Source of the DNA: Apostichopus californicus
Lineage: Eukaryota > Echinodermata > Holothuroidea > Aspidochirotida > Stichopodidae
Length of the DNA: 64,000 nt
Reading direction: 5' to 3'
NCBI GenBank assembly: GCA_020650975.1
Contig: JAIPMN010000632.1
Span: 31,703 to 95,702, forward strand
Numbering within the stretch: the stretch's first letter is position 1; each line of letters starts with the position of its first letter. The position numbers and the translations under genes are program-made. Under the pieces are notes generated by a model. It saw only the letters and a list, made by a program, of their open reading frames with translations, searched no databases and was not told the origin of the DNA. Below, one piece after another: positions 36,501 to 44,472 of this stretch.

Positions 36501-39162
36501 TGAGTTGTTAAAAGAGATGAAATAATTCATATCATAAGGAACATTGTAAACATAAACACAGGCCTGATAAGAAGGGGGTGTCAGGGGATGCATACCAGGA
36601 CCCCGGAGTCAATTTAGGGGCAAGGGCATATATGAGATCAAAGAATAATGTATTTCTCATTTTCATTTTAAAGAAAAGTAATGTCACAAATCCATGTCAC
36701 AACTTCTAAGCACTTTTTACAGCTATAAATCAGAATTTTGTGGAATTACTAAATTATAAAATGTCACACCCGAACAGACAACAATCGACCCAAATGGGCC
36801 ATTTTAACACCTCCTAGTCCATTTTGAAATCCTGTATTAATAAAAAAAAAAAACGCAACTCACTGAAGATCATTTCCACTCCATCTGCTTTCAGGTACAA
36901 GTTTTCCTTCACTTGGAGGAACAACTAAGCTCCGCCTCCAATCAGTCTCAAGACGCGACCAAGAAATCTGCGTTACGTCGTGTGGCGACGGCAGACATTG
37001 CTAGTTTCTTTACCAGCAGTAGCTCTGGGCCCAACGGTGGAGACCTGCTCCGTCATAAATCCTGGCTGGGACTTTATCTGTCGGCCTGTAAATTACTGGA
37101 CCTGGCCCTCTGTCTTCCTTCAGAGGACCTACCACAGTTTCAAGTGTAAGTTATGCAGCCTCAGCAGTGTTAGCTTCAAAATATCTTTCCTTGCCAAATT
37201 GTTTTTTTTTTTCCCATCTATGTACTCTGCATTTGGAGTATAAGTGAAGGTTCAAATTCAAAACTTGCAGTTGATACGAATTGTATCGATTCAGTGTGTT
37301 TTCTTATGATCCTAATTTAATTGGGTAGTAAAACTACAAAGTCATAAAGTAGCACACAGTTCACACCCTAGATTTAGCTCTAACTTGTTCTTTTCGATGT
37401 CAGTTACAGTATTCCATATACATTATAGATCATTGAAGAAGGCATATTGAAGTTATCACCACAATGGTGGCATGGTGGTTGAAGGAGGTTGGTAGGTTCT
37501 GTCTGTCACAGTTACCCTTTCCCCCCTGCCCCACCCCCTCAGCATGTCCCTCACATCGGCTTCAGCAAATATTTCAAGTCGTCTCCTATATTGACTGCTG
37601 TAAGAATAATTCACCCACCCACCTAACCCCACCCCTTCCCTCCCTCATCCCTAACCACATTGCTTGGAGTTGGTTCCACAGTCACTTATTTTACACAGTT
37701 ATTTCAGCAGACACAAATTCATGCTAAGTTCATACTGTTCCTGGACAATTATGAAATATAAGGTAAAGGTATGGGTCGACATTGTGTTATTCACTTTCAT
37801 ATTATAGATTGACAGATGTTTGCTCGATGATTTATGTCGCTATGGGAATGCTAAAATTATTTCCTTCTTCCTATTACTGCCATGAACAGGTACAAATGGG
37901 CCTTTGTCGGGGAAAATCCCCAAAGCGCCTCTGAAACGCAGTTTATACCACACGTTGCAAGAGTGGCCAAACTACTTCGAGCTAAAAAGGTAAACACGGC
38001 CATTCATATGATTTGTTTGTTACACCACTATCAGTGTACCTTACTGACATATTATTCCTTTTATGTATAAGAGATGGTTTTTTCATCATAGCAGTTTCAT
38101 ATTTCTAGGATTGATGTGCCACCTGCTTGAGAGACATCTTATTGCTACATCGGAATGAAAATTCAATAGTATCTTGTCTCATGAAAATGCCAGTGAAAGA
38201 GACCAAAGTATTAGCAGTTTTACAAACGTGCACATTTGATAGATTATTTCTGTAAATGAACATTGAAAAACTTCACAAGAAAATTAATTCAGTCAGGTTT
38301 CCAATGTTATGTACTTCTTCTATATACTATTGTTATATTAAAAGCCATATTTCTCTAGAAGTCCCTTGCCTATTGCATTCTGGGTTATATGGATTGAGAC
38401 GCGATCCTGGGTCAAAGTATGCGAGGTGCTCTGGCTTCTGACTGGTACGCCCTACCCCCCACCCCATCCCTTCTAGGAAAGAAAAAGCTTATATGGATCA
38501 CCACCAACTACTGGCTAGCACAGTTGTTAGACCACAGGACTTGTAATCATTAGGTCACTGGTTCAATCAACTGGTTCAAACTGGTTCAACTGGTTCAAAC
38601 TGGTTCAACCTGTTCAAACACTGGTTCACACAATGTCCTCATCAAAAAATGTTGTCTTCACTCTTTTTCAAACATTTGGGAGTATCAGGTCATAGCAGGG
38701 CACATCCTACAATGGTTGTTTGTCAATGGTAAAACCTGCATCTTGTTGAGAGAGTAGAAATGATAACAAGTTTACAACACATGTATTTGTATTTATTTTG
38801 TTTTAATCATGGTTTGATATTTGAACAAAAATGACATGAATCTCTTTTCTCTTTTTCTCAAACAGAACAACGGCCCACTTCACCCTAGCATGGACCGGAG
38901 TCACATCGGCCGGCCCTACCTCTCCATGACCCAGATCAAATCAATCGACGAGCTCCTACCGTTCTTCAACAGCCTCTGCTCTCAGGATCATTCGTACAGG
39001 ACGACCTCGACCGCTGCTGCCGCCGCTGTGGACAGTAACGTCAAGACGGAAAAGTCACTCCTGGAGAGTTCGCTCAGATCGGAGGAAGGCGGACTCGCCC
39101 TCTCGGACAAAGACTACATCGAACGATTAATCGAGAGAGACTTTATCGTGCCTTTATCGTGA
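6364..39162 (+). CDS. DOP1: DOP1/Dopey family protein, complete 27-exon coding region
   Basis: Spliced gene of 7719 coding bases (2572 residues plus stop). Family members are about 2300-2500 residues long. The start aligns with the conserved family start: a short acidic leader, then [17 protein letters not shown]. Family landmarks follow in order: [127 protein letters not shown], and a C-terminal IERDF. Every GT-AG junction is phase-compatible and no lesion is visible. Known role of the family: a large alpha-solenoid scaffold that works with MON2 and, in yeast, the Neo1 flippase in Golgi/endosome membrane traffic. The animal complex binds PI4P and kinesin-1. Low-complexity, acidic and Ser-rich stretches in exons 7 and 12 are probably disordered linkers. 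Exon list is given in separate entries. Invertebrates usually have one DOP1; vertebrates have A and B copies. Confidence 0.97.
7465..7845. mobile_element. Repeat element starting TTAAAGGCATTGAAG, copy in DOP1 intron 1
   Basis: Bases 7465-7730 match 1779-2050 closely. The left end TTAAAGGCATTGAAGATTCGC resembles the reverse complement of the right end near 7845, TTGAAAGGGTGTGAAGACTCACGC. Probably a non-autonomous TIR element; the right edge is approximate and lacks a clean TTAA. Confidence 0.55.
9167..9519 (+). CDS. DOP1: DOP1 exon 2
   Basis: Residues 47-164 of the N-terminal DOP1 domain. Carries [18 protein letters not shown] and [13 protein letters not shown], both highly conserved in the family. 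Acceptor TTTTCCAG, donor AG|GTAATA, ends with two bases of a codon. Confidence 0.95.
9545..9917. mobile_element. Fold-back element with long inverted repeats, TTAA ends
   Basis: 373 bp between TTAA at 9545 and 9914. Arms of roughly 80 bases pair: TTTAAAGGTCTGCTGTAT and TAATCGACCTGCC on the left, GGCAGGTCGATTACG and AAGCAGATCTTTAAA on the right. End sequences resemble the 596-851 family, so it is probably a relative. It lies just past the exon 2 donor. Confidence 0.7.
10680..11180 (+). repeat. Four diverged ~130-bp tandem repeats in DOP1 intron 2
   Basis: TCTCAAGATAGAAATGATGG-type starts occur at about 10681, 10810, 10946 and 11088, each followed by CATACTT, GTGGAGGTCA and GAAAACCTT. One copy carries a perfect AGGTCA-A-AGGTCA (10751-10763). 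Divergence suggests an old array. Confidence 0.75.
12489..12678 (+). CDS. DOP1: DOP1 exon 3
   Basis: Residues 164-227, including [20 protein letters not shown]. Acceptor TATTCCAG, donor TTG|GTAAGT; ends at phase 0. Confidence 0.95.
14307..15134 (+). CDS. DOP1: DOP1 exon 4
   Basis: Residues 228-503, finishing the conserved N-terminal domain. Contains [40 protein letters not shown] and [10 protein letters not shown]. Acceptor GCGCAG, donor TTG|GTAAGA; phase 0 at both ends. Confidence 0.95.
15733..15873 (+). CDS. DOP1: DOP1 exon 5
   Basis: Residues 504-550 (starts [15 protein letters not shown], ends LKLMTK), matching the family segment that follows LLDIVSL. Only 47 codons long. Acceptor CTCCAACAG, donor AAG|GTAAAA. 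Confidence 0.93.
16440..17060. repeat. Diverged low-complexity repeat in DOP1 intron 5
   Basis: Related to the 10.7-kb repeat at its start (TATGTGTGTGCGTCTGTGACA). It then shows a run of G/T-rich phrases such as TTTGAGCCAG and GGGCCAAATATTTTTGGG. The 148-residue minus-strand frame across it is compositional, not a gene. Confidence 0.5.
17165..17907 (+). repeat. 64-bp tandem array that duplicates the exon 6 splice acceptor
   Basis: TAGGTACAAC recurs at exactly 64-bp spacing from 17201 to 17905: eleven complete units (17201-17904) plus the real exon start. A diverged partial unit lies upstream from about 17165. Every unit holds a TTGTTTATCTTCCATTACACC tract, an AG, and GTACAACCATCCATGGTGCT, the first bases of exon 6. 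Units differ by only a few substitutions, so expansion is recent or homogenised. Confidence 0.97.
17908..18082 (+). CDS. DOP1: DOP1 exon 6, whose acceptor ends a 64-bp tandem array
   Basis: Residues 551-609; starts [13 protein letters not shown], which fits the family's KVQPP junction, and ends VDKD. Acceptor CATATAG|GTACAACC, donor AAAG|GTGTGT, one base carried over. The last copy of the upstream 64-bp repeat supplies the acceptor and the first codons. Choosing an acceptor further upstream shifts the frame, or meets a TAA when three units are read in phase, so only this acceptor gives an open product. Confidence 0.9.
19086..19754 (+). CDS. DOP1: DOP1 exon 7, Ser/Glu-rich linker
   Basis: Residues 609-832. 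A Ser/Thr/Glu-rich, probably disordered stretch followed by [22 protein letters not shown], which corresponds to the family's short CxxYxxxF segment. Acceptor CCCCCCAG, donor CTTC|GTAAGT; one base carried. Confidence 0.92.
20084..20230 (+). CDS. DOP1: DOP1 exon 8
   Basis: Residues 832-881, with [20 protein letters not shown] matching the family's AACQLFLECSSFPVY region. Acceptor CTTTCAG, donor AAAG|GTATTA; a SINE tail begins only about 16 bases past the donor. Confidence 0.93.
20245..20549 (-). mobile_element. tRNA-derived SINE, minus strand, in DOP1 intron 8
   Basis: Read on the minus strand: a pol III A box TAGCTCAGTGGTTAA (20541-20527) and B box GGTTCGAGTC (20497-20488), a ~200-base body, a stem-loop TCCTGC-TT-GCAGGA near the 3' end, and a tail of about 18 ATAC/ATGT tetramers (20249-20322). 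The 3' hairpin plus short-repeat tail is typical of SINEs that borrow a CR1/L2-type LINE's machinery. The partner is not identified. Confidence 0.85.
20910..21184 (+). CDS. DOP1: DOP1 exon 9
   Basis: Residues 881-972, with PEWLQVLL and [14 protein letters not shown]. Acceptor TTTTTCAG, donor CAA|GTGAGT. The reading frame stays open into the intron to 21427, but that tail has no family similarity. Confidence 0.94.
21592..21744 (+). CDS. DOP1: DOP1 exon 10
   Basis: Residues 973-1023: [27 protein letters not shown] and ICENVI, all conserved in the family. 51 codons. Acceptor CTTTGCAG, donor AAG|GTACAG; phase 0 at both ends. Confidence 0.94.
21995..22175. repeat. 24-bp minisatellite in DOP1 intron 10
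   Basis: About six copies of a CATGCCTGATTTCAAGTACA-like unit. The 24-bp period gives an 8-residue repeating frame on the minus strand, which is not a gene. Confidence 0.85.
22487..22590 (+). CDS. DOP1: DOP1 exon 11
   Basis: Residues 1024-1058, including [12 protein letters not shown] and ending RTFDR, which joins exon 12 to make the conserved [12 protein letters not shown]. 35 codons. Acceptor CTCCTAG, donor ACAG|GTAATG. Confidence 0.94.
23249..25378 (+). CDS. DOP1: DOP1 exon 12, very large (2130 bp)
   Basis: Residues 1058-1768. Starts [13 protein letters not shown], then [24 protein letters not shown] Lys/Glu-rich probable coiled coil follows (about 1105-1130), then a long Ser-rich and acidic linker. 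The conserved core resumes with [36 protein letters not shown] and [20 protein letters not shown]. Noticeably more GC-rich than the introns. Ends with two bases of a codon at GG|GTAAGT. Confidence 0.96.
25812..26700 (+). repeat. Tandem duplication of the DOP1 exon 13 acceptor and first half (~173 bp)
   Basis: Exon-like starts (AG then ACCAGATCAAAGTATGG or near match) occur at 25913, 26085, 26267, 26440 and 26613; spacings are 172, 182, 173 and 173. A truncated diverged copy precedes at about 25812. The three last copies are nearly identical; the first lacks the pyrimidine tract and acceptor. Each later copy keeps TTTGATTGTTTTCAG and the codons for [20 protein letters not shown], then runs into intronic sequence. 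Confidence 0.95.
26613..26829 (+). CDS. DOP1: DOP1 exon 13 (last and complete copy of a duplicated exon)
   Basis: Residues 1768-1840: [20 protein letters not shown], then [11 protein letters not shown], which matches the family's IPPDMxxxLLEGxTAxxHYCLL. Of five tandem copies of the exon start, only this one continues into the conserved downstream residues and a donor (AAAG|GTAATT) that keeps frame with exon 14. Confidence 0.92.
27390..27581 (+). CDS. DOP1: DOP1 exon 14
   Basis: Residues 1841-1904; [21 protein letters not shown] aligns with the family's ARSGILxxLxxI segment. Acceptor TATTTTTAG, donor AAG|GTAAAT. Confidence 0.92.
27900..28025 (+). CDS. DOP1: DOP1 exon 15
   Basis: Residues 1905-1946: [20 protein letters not shown] and the VVWNDNRHK end. 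42 codons. Acceptor TTTTTAAAG, donor CAG|GTATGA; the 58-bp array starts 36 bases later. Confidence 0.93.
28061..28768 (+). repeat. 58-bp pyrimidine-rich tandem array in DOP1 intron 15
   Basis: AGACATTGTCCCA recurs every 58 bases from 28061 to 28757, twelve full units with almost no length change. Each unit ends in a strong pyrimidine tract plus acceptor-like TTTCTATTTCAAG. Because 58 is not a multiple of 3 and the unit lacks stops in every frame, it makes long spurious open frames on the + strand. Confidence 0.97.
29173..29307 (+). CDS. DOP1: DOP1 exon 16
   Basis: Residues 1947-1991: [20 protein letters not shown] and [14 protein letters not shown], matching the family's EQLLLVELVxxI and TVKEVLKQPP. 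Acceptor TATCTTAG, donor AAG|GTACGA. Confidence 0.93.
29932..30092 (+). CDS. DOP1: DOP1 exon 17
   Basis: Residues 1992-2045: [35 protein letters not shown]. Acceptor TTCTATAG, donor GG|GTAAGA. Confidence 0.93.
30366..30562 (+). CDS. DOP1: DOP1 exon 18
   Basis: Residues 2045-2111: [16 protein letters not shown] and [15 protein letters not shown], one of the best-conserved blocks of the family. Acceptor CCACCACAG, donor GATC|GTAAGT. Confidence 0.95.
30600..31095. repeat. GTGTAGCAGGT minisatellite in DOP1 intron 18
   Basis: Irregular repeats of phrases such as GTGTAGCAGGTGACAGTGTG and ATGTAGCAGT for nearly 500 bases. Contains higher-order units of roughly 115-120 bases. Confidence 0.85.
31546..31673 (+). 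CDS. DOP1: DOP1 exon 19
   Basis: Residues 2111-2153: a variable start, then [15 protein letters not shown], matching SVYSVHALTLLSE of the family. Acceptor ATTTCAG, donor AAG|GTAACT. Confidence 0.92.
32457..32566 (+). CDS. DOP1: DOP1 exon 20
   Basis: Residues 2154-2190: [18 protein letters not shown] and [11 protein letters not shown]. Acceptor TTCCATCAG, donor ACAG|GTTTGT. Confidence 0.94.
32723..32771. other. Near-perfect 49-bp palindrome in DOP1 intron 20
   Basis: Arms 32723-32746 and 32748-32771 are exact reverse complements (24 bp) around a single A. The left arm begins AACAGAAGGGAC. Can form a stable hairpin or cruciform. A motif common in marine-animal repeats, TGACGTTTCGATCC (32669-32682), lies just upstream. 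Confidence 0.95.
32935..33640. repeat. ~65-bp repeats with a palindromic core in DOP1 intron 20
   Basis: At least eight units carry GAAGACAATAGACCTATTGTTAGC or a variant, at about 32943, 33008, 33072, 33140, 33237, 33301, 33538 and 33606. The core ACAATAG-AC-CTATTGT is an inverted repeat. The array ends about 100 bases before exon 21. Confidence 0.85.
33743..33892 (+). CDS. DOP1: DOP1 exon 21
   Basis: Residues 2190-2240: [20 protein letters not shown] and FFQIDASCV, nearly invariant in the family. Acceptor CACCTTAG, donor GG|GTGAGT. Confidence 0.95.
34230..34291 (+). CDS. DOP1: DOP1 exon 22 (62 bp)
   Basis: Residues 2240-2261: [20 protein letters not shown], matching the family. Smallest exon. 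Acceptor ATTCACAG, donor ATGG|GTGAGT. Confidence 0.93.
34870..34955. repeat. ATACACTG/A minisatellite next to exon 23
   Basis: CTGATACACTAATACACTGA-like repeats, ending about 20 bases before the exon 23 acceptor and possibly including its branch region. Confidence 0.85.
34975..35180 (+). CDS. DOP1: DOP1 exon 23
   Basis: Residues 2261-2329: [24 protein letters not shown]-like [22 protein letters not shown]. Acceptor TGTTCCAG, donor CAA|GTACGT. Confidence 0.95.
36169..36252 (+). CDS. DOP1: DOP1 exon 24
   Basis: Residues 2330-2357: [20 protein letters not shown], then WPTMISEL. 28 codons. Acceptor TGTCCTAG, donor TTG|GTAGGT. Confidence 0.94.
36895..37145 (+). CDS. DOP1: DOP1 exon 25
   Basis: Residues 2358-2441: [11 protein letters not shown], then a variable linker and [20 protein letters not shown]. 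The donor is CAAGT|GTAAGT, not CAA|GTGTAA; only the former keeps frame with exon 26. Confidence 0.92.
37890..37989 (+). CDS. DOP1: DOP1 exon 26
   Basis: Residues 2441-2474: YKWAFVGEN then [16 protein letters not shown], matching the family's YRWAFIPE and YVVRLAKLLR. Acceptor GAACAG, donor AAG|GTAAAC. Confidence 0.93.
38508..38640 (+). mobile_element. tRNA-like SINE relic with an expanded B-box motif
   Basis: TGGCTAGCACAGTTGTTAGA (38512-38531) resembles a pol III A box. CTTGTAATC resembles an anticodon loop (TGT, Thr-like), and GGTTCAATC (38560-38568) a B box. The CTGGTTCAA core is then repeated several times to about 38630 as a short minisatellite. No clear tail or target duplication was found. 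Confidence 0.5.
38866..39162 (+). CDS. DOP1: DOP1 exon 27, last coding exon
   Basis: Residues 2475-2572 and TGA stop. [15 protein letters not shown] matches the family's SMEQLLPFFNVLSQ. The end, [16 protein letters not shown], corresponds to the C-terminal IEEMVEKDFLEG region. Acceptor CTCAAACAG. Confidence 0.95.
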   Translation, partial: NNGPLHPSMDRSHIGRPYLSMTQIKSIDELLPFFNSLCSQDHSYRTTSTAAAAAVDSNVKTEKSLLESSLRSEEGGLALSDKDYIERLIERDFIVPLS

Positions 39163-39504
39163 GCTTTATGACCAATTTTGTAACTTTAGCGACCCAAAAT
39201 TTTGCATAATTTGTTACTAAAGTAGAGAGAGTGAGTGAGTGACACATGAGTTTTCTTCGATGTTGGAGATGATGCATTATCACTGGATGTAGTTTTCTAG
39301 CTGTTTCATTTGAAAGGTAAAATACACTGTAAGTGTGTTCCTGAACATGTTCATGAATCATTGCTTATTTAAGAGTAAAGTGTGGTGTGTGTTAAGGGAC
39401 ACTTTCTAATATTAGTTTTATTGAGTTGTGGCTTTCTGTCAGGTCAGAGGGATATTGGGGTCCAATTACATCGTCGAGTGTAATTTAGAAATGAACTAAA
39501 TAAC

Positions 39505-39910
39505 ATTAAAAACTTACTGTGCTCCACAAAGAAGGTGGAAAAATATTCTTCTTTAATCGAATGCCTTTGATGAATTTTTCTAGATTTATATTTTAACCTA
39601 AATTTCATTCAAAACTTTCAAGAAGATTTCTTATGGACAATGACATGAGAGTCTGGCATAATCTAAATTGTGGCAAATTCTTCAACATTCTGGTGTGTAG
39701 ATGATAGCATGTCTCTGGTAAGGATGCCAGACAGAGTTCCCACAGTCATGAAAAAATCATGGAGCCATGAAAAGAAATTTACAGGCCTGGAAAAGTCATG
39801 GTAACATTTTGAAAAATGTCAAAAGTCAGAGAAAAGGTGTAGTTCAAAACAGGTATCAACATTTAACATTTAAACTAATCCAACATTGAATTTAAGCCAT
39901 TTTCAATAAA
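39505..39910 (+). terminator. Possible DOP1 polyadenylation signals
   Basis: ATTAAA at 39505-39510 and AATAAA at 39905-39910 are the first plausible poly(A) hexamers after the stop at 39162. A further AATAAA lies at 40755-40760. The sequence alone does not show which is used. Confidence 0.3.
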
Positions 39911-41594
39911 ATGAACCAAAAAGAAACTTAAGTTATTTTGTAAGAATATGGTGCAATTATTTCATCGACATTTGGTTGCAAGGCTAATTAGGAGGTACAA
40001 AATACCTGTTTGGAGCGAGAAGATAAATGCAAAAATATTACATAGGTAACTTACTGAGACCCTTACATCCAAATTAGTAAGTATCCATCTTAAATCTGAT
40101 TCAAGAAAGTAATCTAGTCCTATTGTTTGGGGATTTGCTTTGTAAAGATTATTTTTCCATCCAATTTGAACTGACTTAAAGGGCCATGGTAGTGCTTAAT
40201 ACAACTGGCTTAACAATATAATAATATACGTTAACAACCCTTGTGTTGCTGGAATCGTCCCACTGCAATTGCAAATATGGCAGGATCATTTGGGGGATTT
40301 TTAAAAAAAAAGCTTTTCAGTCCCTGAAGGTGGATAGAACCAAAGATGGTTAATTGGGTTATGTTGTGTGTTTCTGCAAGGGTGTTAATTTCCACTATGT
40401 AAAACTGATGCTACACTCTCCCCTCCCCCCTCCATCCTAGCCCAGCAACTCTACCATAGATTATACAGCTTTATCAAGTTTATCTGGCTTTAAAGTGGCA
40501 GTGTCAGTGAATGTATCTATCGTGTGTAAGTTTAAGACAGCTGGATAGCTTCTTGTTCTGTAACACCTTCATTCATATTTATTTTATGGATTTCTTTTCT
40601 CTCATATATTTATGGTTCATTTTTTGGGTCCATTTGTATCACTGTGACCTCCAGGTGGGAAATATTTCAGTACTCTTGAATTATAATACGGAAAAGGATA
40701 TCGTCGAAAATGGAGTTGTGTGCGTAATTACAGGTAGTTAGAAGTATCGGTGTAAATAAAACATTATATTGTAGGTTTCTATTGTGATTGCAGCAATTAA
40801 AAAATGATGATTACTTATAAGTGCAATTTTGGAAGCTGTGAAATACAAGAACAAAAAATACAAAAACTAAGAAAGAAACAAAGAAAGAAAGTTAAAAAAA
40901 TTTAAAAAGAATCAGAAATGCATAAAATTCAGAAAAGAAAGAAAAGACAGCTGTAAAACGATCATCTTGATATCTTCCTGGATTACGGGAATAAAAGCTA
41001 ATGATTATTCATGAGTAATTAGAAGTGCAAGAGATACATCTCGACCGACAATATTTATTCATTCGTATAATTCTGCCTTATAGGTGGCGTGGAGACATTG
41101 CGCATTCATGATTGCAGTTGTAATGTTACTATGGACACCGGAGGCAAATTGTTCTTCGGGACTAATTATTATATGAAATTTGACATGATTATTCATGACT
41201 TTACTAACATGTTTATTCATGACGTGACTTAAGTTATGTATGGTATGTAGTAGCAAGGTAATGGCTACAGACATTTATGCATGTCACTTGAAAATAGGTC
41301 TTTATAAAGTTGTTTAAAATGAAAGTAAGATATACTGATATAAATTTGAAAGAAAGAAAGTCTTGTAATTGGCTTGTATTTATGTGGATTGTAGTTTGTA
41401 ACCCAAAATGTACAAAGAGAACTCTTACTAGTGACTTTGCATTTATTTAACCAAGAATTAACACCTGACGGCCAATTACGTCGGTAACAAAAAGAATAAA
41501 TACACAGAACATAATTTCAAATGCTGCACAGTTCATCTGTTATTTTATCCTCGTTAAACACCTTCCCCCAAATTTTGTGGGCAGTACTAAATCC

Positions 41595-41880
41595 ATAATT
41601 CCTACCCCCTCCCTCCCCCTTCCAACTTCTCTTTCCCCTCCCTCCTCCCATCCACTTCTCATTCCCAACCCATCCTCCCCCCACCCACTTTCACCCCCCC
41701 CCCCCACCCACTTTCCTCCCCAGCCAATGTTCCCTTTCTCCTGCCCTCTATCCTCCTTTCATCCTTTCCTCCCCAATTCCCTTCACTTCCCATTCTCTTC
41801 CCTCCTCCTGATCACTTCCCTAACCTTTCCCACCCACTCACCCCCAGTCCACTCACCCCCCTCCCCCCACCCCCTCTTAC
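41595..41880. repeat. Polypyrimidine tract
   Basis: About 285 bases composed almost wholly of C and T with scattered A and hardly any G on the + strand. It generates a Pro/Ser/Leu-rich spurious frame. Confidence 0.9.
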
Positions 41881-43415
41881 CACTTGACGTTGACGTTGCA
41901 ATGAATCAATCAACTCAGAATGATTACTGTATGTAAAGAAATTTAGTTACAGCTTGAATCGAGTAAAGAATTGTTTGTGAAGGTAGATTTGAATACCAGA
42001 TGAATCGATAACCAATTTGACGTATATCTTATTCGGTGTCTGTATTGTCTGATTGTGTGTTTTTCAGTATTTAGAAGAAGGAAATTAGAATGGTCGTCAA
42101 ACCACTACATCCTTGCAGGAACTCTGGACATATGCCAATCTGATGTAATATTGTAGAACAGAGTCTCCGTGGATTTGGTAATCCTGTGATTTATGGGGTA
42201 CTGCTCTGGTCTTCCAATGGTTTCGAATAAACGTCGTTCACCGTGGATGCTGAAGACCCCTCCCCCATATCCTTGACCCTCTTTCTCTTTCTCAGAAGAA
42301 ATGTTTGAAAGGAGTAGCCTACATTCCATGCGATCTAATTGAGTACATTGATTGGGGAACCGTGCTTTTCAATTTTGAGATGGTGAACAATTCAATCCCA
42401 ACCATTGTCAATCCCATGATATCAACGAACCCATTCCACGGGTATGCACATACCTTCATTTGACAAGTTGCACCGTATGATGTAAGGTCATAGTAATGTA
42501 CGTCGCTATGAACTAACACCATAATTAACAATCCGTCACCCCACTCCCACTGGCACTCAACTTGTTTCTGGTTGTGCTATATGCAAATGAGGTCCAATAA
42601 AGTGAATAACAACAAGATCTGCTCCTTCGGGATCATCCTTCATATCGTCCTAACCCTTACCCCACGCCCCCCCCCCTCCCCCGGTTCACACACACCACTT
42701 GCCCACCTCATTCCTGATCATATGTGATATAAAATAAATTGGATAACTTCCAAATAATATTGCTGTCAACAACGAGTGCATGAGGAAAAAGGAAGTGGCA
42801 CACCGTGCCAAATATCTTTACATGCCCTGTTATATCGTTCTATGTTGGTTTCTCCACTGAGTTGTTATGGAACTCATTGGTTTCTCATATGCTGAGAAGG
42901 AGTAACTAGCTTTTGGATCAAGTTCATCACCCGCGACAAGGCTGATGAATGAACCTTTACATCTGTCTCTTTCGCTATGCAGACCGTTTAAAGCTGCAGT
43001 CTGGGCCTCTGGGGTCTATTTGCCAATATTTGGTTTGACAACCGTTTGGGACGACGATGGGGATAACTTTGGTACTTGAAATGATATCGTCGGTTGTAAT
43101 TAGTCATAAAGTTCAAAGGTTTGTGAATGAAACAATCAAAAGAGTCCTTCAGCTTAATTGGATACAACATATTCCAATTGTCTAATACCATTATTAGAAG
43201 AAACCAAAAAGTTTGCTAACTGTTTCACTAACATAAATCTCTGGGGCTAAATGGTGGCGGAATTCGTGAATCTTACTAAACTTAGTCAGAACCGTATTTA
43301 AAGCAGGGCCAGGCACGCACTTGATTTGGTGGGCGCGACGGTGAAATTTAATTTATACACAAACCAAGTGCCGCAACGCTTAGGGATGTACCCAACACTC
43401 GTAACAGTCCGTCCC

Positions 43416-43667
43416 TTAAAGGAAGTCTCTAATTGGCCCCAACTTATAGTGTGCTAAAATTGCCAGAAATTTTCAAAAAGTACTTTCCTGGAGGTATTTA
43501 CTCTCCAAATTGTTCTCAGACATTCTAGATGAACACACATAGTTACTGGATGTCCCGGTGTGGTAAATTTCCTCCAGGGTGATAATGAAAACAGGTTTAG
43601 AATATGACCAAAGGTGACCATATTTCTAAAATCTGGCATATTTGGGGTCAATACAACATACCTTTAA
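43416..43667. mobile_element. TTAA-flanked TIR element (MITE), copy 2 of the 596-851 family
   Basis: 252 bp, in the same orientation as the copy at 596-851 and clearly similar over its whole length, for example TTTTCAAAAAGTACTTTCCT and TGGAGGTATTTACTCTCCAA. TTAA at 43416 and 43664. Right end CATACCTTTAA is the inverted form of the left end. Confidence 0.7.
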
Positions 43668-44133
43668 TAGGGTTTTGAAAGCTTTTCCGCGGGGAGCAGT
43701 AAATTTGCTCGAGGACCATACTTTGCAACATGTGTCTTCAAGTATAACAACACAAAATAAAATGCAACTTCTTAATTCATTCTCTGAGAGTTATTTCCCT
43801 GACATGAGGACACCGTTTTGAGAAGTGAATGTCAGGACAACCTAAGAGTTACCCCTATACAAAACTTGAGCTCCAAACATCCTCTGTTTTTAGCGGATGA
43901 CGTTTCTATGACACCCAACGTCTCTTCGTTAAGAGTGAAATTCACTCCTCATAATTAGAGTGAGTCATCCTGGCCACTATCAAAGATTGGAATTTTGTTC
44001 ACTCTTTGAAAATTAAGAATGCAGCTTTAATGCAATATGATCAACATCTCGACATTTTTCCGACCCCACTAACCTTTTACCAGCCAACTAATTCCGGATA
44101 GGACAGATTTACAAAATCGGTGAATAATAGTCA

Positions 44134-44141
44134 TATAAATA
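44134..44141 (+). promoter_or_regulatory. Candidate TATA box of the glycine-rich protein gene
   Basis: TATAAATA about 220 bases before the ATG at 44356. A start site near 44165 would give a ~190-base 5' UTR. Motif only. Confidence 0.35.
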
Positions 44142-44355
44142 TCGCACTGCGTCAAAATGTTCACCCACTCGTTCCGTCGACATACTAGAGCACAAGAGAC
44201 AAACTAGAGCACAAGCCTACATTCTGTTATAATTGGTAAAGCAGCATTCGTCAGACTTCCCATCATCGAAATACGGTGGAGTGAAGTCATCGTTTATGTC
44301 AACAAGAATTATTTTCATCACATAGAAGACAGGCCGAATCCATCAGTGGTACACC

Positions 44356-44472
44356 ATGGCAGGGGTACCGCTCTGTTTACTCGGAGCTGTGGGCGTGTTT
44401 ATGATGTTCTTGAGCTTGGCCCCTGCAATTAATGGCGAACTCGCCGAACAAGGGAAAACTCAAGATAGAGTC
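44356..44472 (+). CDS. Signal-peptide exon of a secreted glycine-rich protein (exon 1)
   Basis: 39 codons: MAGVPLCLLGAVGVFMMFLS, then LAPAINGELAEQGKTQDRV. A hydrophobic core of about 18 residues and a small-residue region near NG are a classic secretion signal. Ends exactly at a codon boundary before a consensus donor, GTC|GTAAGT. A phase-0 exon with a basic processing-type site and Gly-rich repeats follows 10.3 kb downstream (54782). Linking the two across the retrotransposon is inference; no other downstream exon was seen. Confidence 0.6.

Larger units (their letters stand above)
39163..44100. other. Region between DOP1 and the glycine-rich gene, no gene recognised
   Basis: Holds the DOP1 3' UTR candidates, A-rich sequence (40830-40950), a pyrimidine tract (41595-41880), and the TIR element at 43416. 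Short open frames have no recognisable domains. Confidence 0.6.
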
